Assembly (NCBI RefSeq): GCF_001653955.1 | Contig: NZ_CP013022.1 | Coordinates: forward strand, 124,001-188,000 | Direction: 5' to 3' | Length of the DNA: 64,000 nucleotides | Source: Francisella persica ATCC VR-331 | Lineage (GTDB): Bacteria > Pseudomonadota > Gammaproteobacteria > Francisellales > Francisellaceae | Shown here: positions 1 to 7,582 of the stretch, in pieces | Position numbering within the stretch: position 1 is the stretch's first letter | Layout: each line of letters begins with the position of its first letter | Notes under the pieces: generated by a model | Seen by the model: the letters and a program-made list of their open reading frames with translations, nothing else | Database searches by the model: none | Told to the model about the DNA's origin: nothing | Made by a program: the position numbers and the translations under genes

Positions 1-720
1 TTTATCAAAAATGAAATTGCCCAAAGACTACTCAAGCGTTTGGAATTTATAAAGCTAGATCCTAAAGATATCTTAGTTACTGGTTATAGTGATAATGATT
101 ATTTTGAGAAATTACACAAACGATTTCCTAATGCAGATATTCATACCAATCAAAACTTTAAGCAACAGTTTGATATTATTCTCTCAAACTCTATTATTCA
201 CTTAACAGATAATTTATCTCAAGAGTTAGATAATTATTATCAGCTGATTAATGATGATGGTATTTTACTCTTTTCAACTTTTGGCAATAAATCATTTGCG
301 ACACTGAAAGAAGCTTTTGCATGTGTCAGTAACCACAAGCATACAAATAGCATGATTGATCTTATAACTTGGGGGAATATGCTACAAGCTAGCCAATATA
401 AAAGCCATGCTATTGAGTCAGATCTTATCACATTTACTTATGAGAATATAAATATTCTTTTTGAAGATATAAGACACCTAAATGAACCACTAGCTGATAC
501 GAATATGCAATTTGGCTTAACTGGTAAAAATATGTGGTATAGTTTTATTAAGAAATTTAAACAAAATTTACAGTTAGAAATAGAAGCATTGTACGGTTAT
601 GCCATATGCAAGTCTCAAGATAATGCTCTAAAACCTCAGGTAAACCCAAATAGAATAAGCTTAGAAGAGCTAAAAAAACAAATTACTGATTTTAAGAAAA
701 ATTCTCTTAGCAATACATAA
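1..720 (+). CDS. BioC-like SAM-dependent methyltransferase, C-terminal part (5' end outside window)
   Basis: The frame is open from base 1, so the gene begins upstream of the window. The first internal start-like codon (TTG at 40) is not the true start. The C-terminal half resembles BioC/NDUFAF5-type methyltransferases: a 'FDIILSNSIIHL' segment, then 'GILLFSTFG', then a 'LITFTYENI...LFEDIRHLNEP' region. BioC methylates malonyl-ACP to start biotin synthesis. The glycine-rich SAM loop, expected as a GxGxG-like motif after the first strand, here reads 'ILVTGYSDNDYF' and looks degenerate. No bioD follows: the next gene is convergent and overlaps by 14 bp. It could be bioC itself, or a diverged paralogue with altered or lost catalysis. 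The family call is fairly safe, the exact role is not. Confidence 0.6.
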   Translation, partial: FIKNEIAQRLLKRLEFIKLDPKDILVTGYSDNDYFEKLHKRFPNADIHTNQNFKQQFDIILSNSIIHLTDNLSQELDNYYQLINDDGILLFSTFGNKSFATLKEAFACVSNHKHTNSMIDLITWGNMLQASQYKSHAIESDLITFTYENINILFEDIRHLNEPLADTNMQFGLTGKNMWYSFIKKFKQNLQLEIEALYGYAICKSQDNALKPQVNPNRISLEELKKQITDFKKNSLSNT

Positions 721-1582
721 CAGGCATAGTAGATAATTGCTGCCAATCGTAATTAGAACATTTTATTGGCTTTTTTAGTGGCTGACAATATGTTCTCCAT
801 GTACCACCACCATAAGTTTTCATAATCAAACATTTTTTAAAACGCTGCTGTTCACCACTTAGCAACCCTACAGTAGTAATTTGCTCGATAGAATAACCAT
901 CCGATAGTTTATACTTAAAATGCTGGCTATTTTCATCGTTATCTATTTGCTCAAATGTTTTATCTATTTCTTCAGGGGTACTAACATTATTTAAAAGACT
1001 TTTATAATTTTTTAATTTATATTCGTCACTATATTTTTTGACATTCTCATCAATATAATCTTTAGCTGACTTAACTTTATAGTAACTTTGCAAGTTTGTA
1101 AAATCTTGATCAATATTATAATTTTCTTTAATCATATTACGCGCCTCAGTTAAGACACGCGCTGCTGATTTTTTAAGTTTTTGCTTTTCATGTTTAGCTT
1201 TAGTTGCAAGTTCAAGATTGAAAGCATCTATCTTTTTTTTAGTTTCTGATGGAGCATTATCTTTTATGATCTCTTCAGCTTCAGCTAAAAGCTTTTCATA
1301 ATTATCATCACTAGTATAAACAAGACTACTCAAAGCATCACCATAATCATTTGATTTTGGCGCTTCATTTTGTTTAATAACAGAACCAATAGTCATGTGA
1401 TTTTGAGTTAACAAAGCAGAATCATTATTTATAGAAGTTTTAGAAGAATACTGACGTAGTGTGGTGGTATCTTTACTACCAATATTGACTGCTGGTTGAG
1501 CATTAGTAGTAATTGTATCAGCTATAGAAATACCGCAATACAATGACATAATTATCAAAGAAGATAAAACTTTTTTTTTCAT
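707..1582 (-). CDS. secreted/periplasmic hypothetical protein
   Basis: A 291-residue protein with a clear signal peptide: a Lys-rich start (MKKK), the hydrophobic stretch 'VLSSLIIMSLYCGISIA', and probable cleavage near 'SIA-DT'. No lipobox is present, so a soluble periplasmic or secreted protein is expected. The middle (about residues 95-200) is rich in Lys, Glu and Ala and probably helical. The last 70 residues contain three cysteines (KKCLIM, RTYCQPL, PVMYC), which could form disulfides. I recognise no domain and assign no function. The gene is separated from murB by 78 bp and converges on the methyltransferase gene. It appears intact and is likely Francisella-specific (inference). Confidence 0.75.
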   Translation of the reverse strand: MKKKVLSSLIIMSLYCGISIADTITTNAQPAVNIGSKDTTTLRQYSSKTSINNDSALLTQNHMTIGSVIKQNEAPKSNDYGDALSSLVYTSDDNYEKLLAEAEEIIKDNAPSETKKKIDAFNLELATKAKHEKQKLKKSAARVLTEARNMIKENYNIDQDFTNLQSYYKVKSAKDYIDENVKKYSDEYKLKNYKSLLNNVSTPEEIDKTFEQIDNDENSQHFKYKLSDGYSIEQITTVGLLSGEQQRFKKCLIMKTYGGGTWRTYCQPLKKPIKCSNYDWQQLSTMPVMYC

Positions 1583-1660
1583 AATTTGTCAAAAAAATTT
1601 TTCCTATGCAAAGTATAATAGATATTATACATATAAGAAAGAGCTTTTATCTAAAGCAAT

Positions 1661-2509
1661 TTAAATAACAATTTGCTCCTCGTGTAACTTGATATTATAA
1701 TGCTCTAAAACCTGTTGTTTTATAAACTCAATAAGGTCTAAGATATTCTGACCGCTAGCATTACCATTATTTACGATAATGCCTCCGTGTTTTGGTGATA
1801 TTTGCGCATCACCAATTTGCTTACCTTTTAACCCTAGCTGCTCTACCATAACACCTACTGGCATATTTGCTTGTGGTCTCTTAAAAACACTACCAGCCGT
1901 AGGTTTTTGTGGTAAATTAGATAACCGGCGTGAATAAATATAATCTAGTTTTGCTTTTATCTCTTGTTTTAATTTGTGCTCAAACTCAAACTCTGCTGAT
2001 AAAATACAAATATCTTTTATATACTTAAAAATTGAATATCTATAACCATATTCAATATCTTTTTTTGGATATTTTTTTATCTGTTTGGTATTAAGGTTAA
2101 GTATTGTGACACTTTTGACACAAGTGTATATCTCATCACCATATGCACCAGCGTTCATAATCAATGCTCCACCGACACTAGCTGGCACATCATAAAAAGT
2201 CTCAATACCACTTAAGCCAGCACGATAGGTAGCTAATGCAAGATCCTGTAATAATACTCCAGCTTGGACATTAGCATAATTATCAATAATATTAAAAGAG
2301 TTGAATTTTTTAGTGAAAATCACAAATGCTACATTATCATAATACTCTTTAGAAAAAATGACATTACTACCGTTACCAAGGAAAAATAATTTCTGATGCT
2401 TATTAATAATATCTAATAGTTCTTGGTTATTAGTAGGAAAATAAACATATTTAGCAAAAGACTTAATACGATATGTATTATATTGTTCTAAGGATATATA
2501 CTCTGACAT
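1661..2509 (-). CDS. murB: UDP-N-acetylenolpyruvoylglucosamine reductase MurB
   Basis: MurB reduces UDP-GlcNAc-enolpyruvate to UDP-MurNAc with NADPH and bound FAD, the second committed step of peptidoglycan synthesis in the cytoplasm. At 282 residues it matches the short type II MurB class. Visible motifs in order: the N-terminal 'YNTYRIKS' region; the FAD-binding 'LGNGSNVIF'; 'IMNAGAYGDE'; 'YGYRYSIFK'; 'KPTAGSVFKRP', which holds the proton-donating Ser; 'GGIIVNNGNAS'; and a C-terminal 'HEEQIV' with the conserved Glu. The start at 2509 lies 7 bp after the murA stop, so murA and murB are surely cotranscribed with der, which lies upstream. Confidence 0.96.
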   Translation of the reverse strand: MSEYISLEQYNTYRIKSFAKYVYFPTNNQELLDIINKHQKLFFLGNGSNVIFSKEYYDNVAFVIFTKKFNSFNIIDNYANVQAGVLLQDLALATYRAGLSGIETFYDVPASVGGALIMNAGAYGDEIYTCVKSVTILNLNTKQIKKYPKKDIEYGYRYSIFKYIKDICILSAEFEFEHKLKQEIKAKLDYIYSRRLSNLPQKPTAGSVFKRPQANMPVGVMVEQLGLKGKQIGDAQISPKHGGIIVNNGNASGQNILDLIEFIKQQVLEHYNIKLHEEQIVI

Positions 2510-2516
2510 TAGTCAC

Positions 2517-3821
2517 CTAAACATTATCATTTAAAATCTCTATTTGCATAAAATGAGACATATTTTCTATAAGATTATTATATCCTCTAAATATCTGGTG
2601 AGCATTATTAATAATCGAAAATTCATCTAATAATGATCCAGCCATCAAGCATGCCATACCAGCGCGCAGATCTTTGACACTCATCACCGCTGGACGTATA
2701 TCATCTAGATTTTCAAGTGGCTTGATTTTTATAAGAGTATTATCAATAGATATATTAAAACCCATTTTACGAATTTGATAAACATAATTTATACGCTCAG
2801 GGTAAACCATATCTTGAATAGTACTAGAGCCATTTGCCATAAATAACATCACCACGTATATTGGCTGTAAATCAGTAGGAAAATGTGGAAAAGGTGCAGC
2901 AATTATATCAACACCTTTGATACGACTATCCTTCCCAAAAAACTTAATACTGCAATTAGCTTGGTCATACTCCCATTTAGCTCCAGCATTGACCAATTTT
3001 TCTAGCGGTTTTTTGATATTGTATATATTTTGGGTATTAATATTTGTAATTGTAACATTTGTTTTATACAAATATGCCATAGCAGCATAAGTCATAGCTT
3101 GAATACGGTCAAAAATAATTTCAAACTCACAGCCGTTTAATCTCATGACACCTAAGATTTTTATTTTTCTGCTATCCGCATTAAAATCGATATTTGCACC
3201 ACATTGATTGAGATAGTCTATTAATGTAACAACCTCAGGTTCTAAAGCAACATTTTTAAGTATAACCTCAGAGTTACCAGTTACAGCATACATTATCAAA
3301 TTCATAGTTGCCCCAACTGAAGGAAAAGGCATCTTAAACTCTGCATTTTTTTCTTCTTTGTAAATAACTTCTATATGATCATCAGTCAACTTGACTTCAG
3401 CACCTAACGCTTCTAAACCATTTAGATGAATATCAAAAGGCCTTTTTTCACTAAAACTACAACCACCAGGAAAACCAATCTTAACACGACCTTTTTTCTT
3501 AAGTAATGATCCTAAAAGCATCAAAGAACAGCGTGTTTTAGATGTCATATCTCCACATAGTTCTAAAGTTTCATTTGAAATGCCAGTCGTATCAATAGTT
3601 ATATTCTCACCCTTTTCGATAACTTTAGTACCAACACTTTCTAAGATCTCTTTAGCACCTTTATAGTCTAAAAGAGTCGTTGGAACATTAGTAAATTTTG
3701 TTTTAGTATCTGGAATTAAGCTTGCAAAAATTAAATGTAACAAAGCATTTTTAGCACCACTAATATTAATGGTTATTTCATCAGCAATCTTACTTAATTT
3801 TTTTACTCTTACTGCCTTCAT
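2517..3821 (-). CDS. murA: UDP-N-acetylglucosamine 1-carboxyvinyltransferase MurA
   Basis: MurA transfers enolpyruvate from PEP to UDP-GlcNAc, the first committed step of peptidoglycan synthesis. I prefer the ATG at 3821 (434 residues) to the upstream in-frame codon at 3878. It is preceded by a purine-rich 'AAGAG' site, and the family N-terminus aligns from there. The gene then overlaps the end of der by 32 bp. Motifs: 'ISGAKNALLH' with the catalytic Lys-Asn; 'RCSLMLLGSLL'; 'PGGCSFSEKRPFDIHL', which keeps the fosfomycin-target Cys and the conserved Arg although the loop is one residue longer than the usual 'PGGCAIGxRP'; 'PFPHFPTDLQ' with the catalytic Asp; and 'KDLRAGMA'. It sits between der and murB. 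Confidence 0.95.
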   Translation of the reverse strand: MKAVRVKKLSKIADEITINISGAKNALLHLIFASLIPDTKTKFTNVPTTLLDYKGAKEILESVGTKVIEKGENITIDTTGISNETLELCGDMTSKTRCSLMLLGSLLKKKGRVKIGFPGGCSFSEKRPFDIHLNGLEALGAEVKLTDDHIEVIYKEEKNAEFKMPFPSVGATMNLIMYAVTGNSEVILKNVALEPEVVTLIDYLNQCGANIDFNADSRKIKILGVMRLNGCEFEIIFDRIQAMTYAAMAYLYKTNVTITNINTQNIYNIKKPLEKLVNAGAKWEYDQANCSIKFFGKDSRIKGVDIIAAPFPHFPTDLQPIYVVMLFMANGSSTIQDMVYPERINYVYQIRKMGFNISIDNTLIKIKPLENLDDIRPAVMSVKDLRAGMACLMAGSLLDEFSIINNAHQIFRGYNNLIENMSHFMQIEILNDNV

Positions 3822-5187
3822 CTTTTGATCTCTTATTTTTTCTATCTGCAAAAGGGTTTTCTGATTGCTTAAACTCAAATACTATTGGAGTACCACGGAA
3901 ATCTAAAGCTTCTCTAAAGAAATTTTCTAAGTATCTTTTATATGAGTTTGGCAATCTACTTACTTGGTTACCATGTATCACGATAACCGGCGGATTGTGG
4001 CCTCCAACATGGGCATACTTAAGTTTAATTCTAAATTTACCTACCATTGGTGGTGAATGCGCCTCTACTGCAAGCTGCATTAAACGCGTAGCATCAGCTG
4101 TAGTTATTTTTTTATTTGCACAAGTATAGGACATGTCGATTGACTCAAAAATATGACCAACATTAGTACCATGTAATGCTGAGATAAAGTGTATATCAAC
4201 ATAATCCTGTAGGAAAAAAAGCTTTCTTTTAAGGTCTTGTTTAACCTGCATACGATCATCTTCTGTCATACCATCCCATTTATTTACAGCTAAGACTAAT
4301 GCTCTACCATTTTTAATAGCAAAATGTATCAAACTTAGGTCCTGATATGAGATACCCTGCCTTGCATCAACTACTGCAACTACAACATTTGAATCTTTTA
4401 TTGCTTGTAATGTTTTTATTACTGAAAATTTCTCTAAAGTTTGTTTTACCTTACCTCTTTTGCGCACACCAGCTGTATCAACTATAGTATACTTCTGACC
4501 ATGGCGCTCAAACGAAATACTGACACTGTCAATTGTAGTGCCTGGCATATCAAATACCACAACTCTATCTTCACCAATCATTCTGTTTGTAAGTGTCGAC
4601 TTACCAACATTAGGTCTACCAATTAATGAAAAATGGACACCTTGACGTTGTTGTTCTTTATGCTCTTGTGTTTGAGTATAATCTTGATAGTATTCGTTTA
4701 ATGGTTTTTTCAGAAACTTATCAACTAGCTTTTGTGTGTTTCTACGATGTGCTGCAGATATTGCAAATACTTTATCAAAGCCAAAACTATAAAATTCAGC
4801 CATTGCTCCTTCTTCTTCGGTACCATCAACCTTGTTCACCACAACCACTACTTTCTTATCTTTCTGGCGTAAAAGACCGGCAACATACTCATCTCCAGCT
4901 GTCAATCCAGCCCTACCATCAACTACAAAGAAAACTAGATTTGCCTCATCTATAGCGACTTGTGATTGTTTAGTCATAAACTCATCAAAGCCTACATCTT
5001 TATCTGAGATACCACCAGTATCAACTACTAGATAATCCAAACCATCGTATTGTGCTTGCCCATATTGACGATCACGCGTTACACCTTCAAAGTCAAATAC
5101 TAAAGCATCACGCGAGTTTGTCAATACATTAAAAAGAGTAGACTTACCAACATTAGCTCTACCCACAATTGCAACTAAAAAAGACAT
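3790..5187 (-). CDS. der: ribosome assembly GTPase Der (EngA)
   Basis: Der is an essential GTPase with two tandem G domains that assists maturation of the 50S subunit. The 465 residues show P-loops 'GRANVGKST' (near residue 9) and 'GRPNVGKST' (near residue 190), DTGG and DTAG switch II motifs, NKVD and NKWD specificity motifs, and a C-terminal KH-like domain ending in a basic Lys/Arg-rich tail. It is the first gene of a der-murA-murB run. The murA start codon lies inside its 3' end, which suggests translational coupling. Confidence 0.97.
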   Translation of the reverse strand: MSFLVAIVGRANVGKSTLFNVLTNSRDALVFDFEGVTRDRQYGQAQYDGLDYLVVDTGGISDKDVGFDEFMTKQSQVAIDEANLVFFVVDGRAGLTAGDEYVAGLLRQKDKKVVVVVNKVDGTEEEGAMAEFYSFGFDKVFAISAAHRRNTQKLVDKFLKKPLNEYYQDYTQTQEHKEQQRQGVHFSLIGRPNVGKSTLTNRMIGEDRVVVFDMPGTTIDSVSISFERHGQKYTIVDTAGVRKRGKVKQTLEKFSVIKTLQAIKDSNVVVAVVDARQGISYQDLSLIHFAIKNGRALVLAVNKWDGMTEDDRMQVKQDLKRKLFFLQDYVDIHFISALHGTNVGHIFESIDMSYTCANKKITTADATRLMQLAVEAHSPPMVGKFRIKLKYAHVGGHNPPVIVIHGNQVSRLPNSYKRYLENFFREALDFRGTPIVFEFKQSENPFADRKNKRSKDEGSKSKKIK

Positions 5188-5355
5188 TGTTACTAGATAA
5201 TTTCATAATTTATAATATTTACCGATAATCTTACTCTATTTCAGAATTTTTATAAAGCAAATCACTTAAGGTAAAAAATAATTTGCAATTTAGAATAATA
5301 ATTATGAATCTAGAGTTACAGAATATGTAATCTTTGAAGATGTAACGATAAGGGG

Positions 5356-5660
5356 TTATAATATCCTTATCAAAATTACTAATAAATTATCTTCACTTTT
5401 ATAACAACTATACTGAGCATCAATTTTAACATGAACATCCCAGTAGCTAATGTTATTTCAAAACAGTTTTTTTTTGCTTTACCTGATTGAATATAATAAG
5501 CAGTATTTCCCTCAAATGTTGCTTTATAACTAAGCTCTTTAGACATTTTCACATGCATCACAGCATTAGAATTATTTTGGATTTTAAATTGAACACTAAC
5601 TTGTGTTGCATACATAGTTGAATTAACTGCTAACATACCAAATAAAATAATATTTTTTAT
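5356..5660 (-). pseudogene. small secreted protein gene, start codon lost and frameshifted
   Basis: A good ribosome-binding site (GGGAAGG) is followed 8-9 bases later by ATA instead of ATG at 5660-5658. From there the frame reads I-KNIILFGMLAVNSTMYA, a normal signal peptide lacking only its Met. The mature part begins 'TQVSVQFKIQNNSNAVMHVKM'. Near 5441, after 'ITLATG', the frame loses its character. Shifting frame gives 'DVHVKIDAQYSCYKSEDNLL' to a stop at 5356, so one base seems deleted. The annotatable fragment from the internal ATG (5636-5379) is therefore not the real protein. The family is unrecognised: a small, mostly beta-like exported protein. Use of AUA as a rare start cannot be excluded, but the second lesion argues for a dead gene. 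Confidence 0.6.
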
Positions 5661-5782
5661 TTACTTACCTTCCCAATTATTTATACAATTACCTGAAGCC
5701 ATTATGATTTCATTATTAGTATGGTTTCCTCTTTGAAAGAAAAAACATTGATATTTATTCAAACAGCTACTTTTTTATACAT
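5661..5782 (-). pseudogene. remnant of a small cysteine-containing exported peptide gene
   Basis: An unusually strong Shine-Dalgarno region (AGGAGG, then AAGGAG) precedes an ATG at 5782. The frame stops after MYKKVAV. In another frame the DNA encodes about 35 residues, 'SSCLNKYQCFFFQRGNHTNN' followed by 'EIIMASGNCINNWEGK', ending at 5661, directly next to the ATA start of the following decayed gene. The two probably formed a two-gene unit. Three cysteines and the strong ribosome-binding site suggest a former exported peptide whose signal sequence was deleted or frameshifted. This is inferred from reading frames only. Confidence 0.4.
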
Positions 5783-6113
5783 GTACTCCTTATTACCTCC
5801 TATGTTTCTATCATGATCATAATTATTTGACATGATAATAAATATTTATCAATATGAAAATATCAATAAGTTATTTAAGAGTATATTTAATATCAGATTT
5901 GTCATTATGAATATATTCGCAGACAAGTTTTATGATGAATATAGAGAGACTATAGTAAGCATTTGCAGACATACTCTAAAGTATATTTACTATCACTCAG
6001 AGAGCTAATTCATAAACATATGGCTTGTAATAGTAAATTATGTTTTACCTAGTAATTTCCTAATCTTCGCAATTAGTTATTAGTTAGTAAAATAGACTAT
6101 CTAAGTACCACTC
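5783..6113. other. intergenic region without a convincing gene
   Basis: This stretch separates the fupB 3' end from the small decayed genes. It is AT-rich. The only open stretch is a 33-codon frame on the plus strand (5907-6008, beginning MNIFADKFYDEYRE) with no clear ribosome-binding site, which I do not call as a gene. No hairpin with a U-run is obvious. Confidence 0.4.
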
Positions 6114-7564
6114 CTAGATATAAACCGAAATATCTAGTGTAAGTGTATTAATCCGCTGCCCATTGTACAAGCTCTGCCATGAATACTCTGGACCAATAAG
6201 AACATTGTCATCAAAGAATGATCGTTGCGTAGATATTAGAATTTGATCCTTAATCCCTGAAGGTGCTAGAAAAAAGCTCCCTCCAGCAGATAACGGCATT
6301 GGAATGTTATCGGCATTATAAGAGTGGCCATAACTAGCGTTAATATTCTGACCGCTACCAAATAATCTAAAAGTGTATGCTGCTTGTACTGTAAAAGCTC
6401 CTGCAAATGCATTACTACGACCATTCAACTGTGTGCTTTGAGTTGTAGTAGTTGCCCAGCCAGCACCAATATTTAAATTTCCTGGTAAGAAAGGAATACT
6501 CTCAAAGTTTATAGCTGTATCAATATTAAACTCTCCGACACGCTTATCAATAAAGTTAAATTTATTATTAGCACCACGAATATCATGCATATAACCCAAA
6601 TTAAAACCTACTTGGGCTAGATTTGGAATACTTACAGCATCAAAATACGCTACAGAGAAAGTCGCATGGTTTTTTGCATCAAAAACAGTAAAGTTAGCAT
6701 TTAAGGTATCACCGTGATAGTTAATTGCTGCATTGGTAACCCTAAGTGGTCTAAACATATTCGCAGTGATACCACTTGTCCAAGGGCCACCACCTCCAAA
6801 CGAGCCAACTGAAGGCCTATATTTACCAACAGATATAAATATTGGTGTTGTATCAAGATTACCAAAAATTACAAATGCATCCTGCAGATTATAGTTATTA
6901 TTCTGGTTAGCAACAAAATCCAAATTAGCTGTGACATAATGACCAAGATTCGCCAAAAAGTATAGCGTCGCACTAGTTAAGTATATATTCTCGCCATTAG
7001 CTGGAAAATTTCCACCATTTCTAGTTGTAATATTAGTACCATTCCAGATTTGTACATCAGCTTGTATAAATCCACCGAAGAAAATTGAGTAATCATCAAG
7101 GAAAGCTCTCTGCCTTAGGATACTTGAGGCAAAAAGGTTACTTGGTAACTGCCCAATTGGTACCATATTATTACTCGAGAATGAACCAACATATGAGACC
7201 TCACCTTGGGTGGTAATCTTAACCTGATTACCAACATCTACCTCTCTATCACCATCAGGTAAGCTTAAAGTTACTTGTTGCTGTAAATATCGTTCTCTAA
7301 CTTTTGTGCTTTTGTAGAAATCATTAAACTGATCACTAGAGACTTTTTTCTGTGAACCTAGTCCCACAACAGTATCATCAGTTTTTTTTTTTGATTATTA
7401 AGTTTAGATATCTGAGCTTGTAAGAGCCTAATTTTATTAGCCAGTTTAGTAATTTCTGTAGCATTTAATTGCGAAGAGTCACTAGCTTGATTAGCTGTTA
7501 CATAACTAATGTCTAAGAAAAAAAATAATAATGTGATAATGACTAAAAGCTTTTTTTTAAGCAT
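6114..7564 (-). pseudogene. fupB: FupB-type outer-membrane protein, split by a frameshift in an A11 tract
   Basis: This is the paralogue of fupA, 18 bp downstream of it. The first fragment (7564-7358) has a signal peptide (MLKKKLLVIITLLFFFLDIS...) and a short coiled coil like FupA. It runs into a stop just after a run of eleven A (T on the plus strand, 7382-7392). The second frame carries the whole remaining protein: 'ITTQGEVSYVGSFSSNN', 'DDYSIFFGGFIQADVQ', 'HYVTANLDF', 'AFVIFGNLDTTP', down to 'TLTLDISVYI'. These match FupA segment by segment. Tracts of 9 or 12 A would restore one frame of about 483 residues. The family (FslE/FupA/FupB) acts in siderophore and ferrous iron uptake at the outer membrane. 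The gene may be dead, phase-variable, or read by polymerase slippage. Confidence 0.8.
7382..7392. repeat. 11-base homopolymer (A on coding strand) inside fupB
   Basis: Eleven consecutive T on the plus strand (A in the fupB message) encode the Lys run after 'LNNQ'. The tract lies exactly where the reading frame is broken. Such tracts are hotspots for replication slippage and for transcriptional slippage, so a mixture of in-frame and out-of-frame products is possible. Confidence 0.85.
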
Positions 7565-7582
7565 TCATACAATATACTTTTT

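Noticed and set aside
4441-5035. Three overlapping plus-strand open frames of 61-109 codons
   Set aside because: They lie opposite the conserved der GTPase gene, whose motifs fix the true frame.
5907-6008. 33-codon plus-strand frame starting MNIFADKFYDEYRE
   Set aside because: Looks somewhat protein-like but has no ribosome-binding site, no match I know and no neighbour supporting it.
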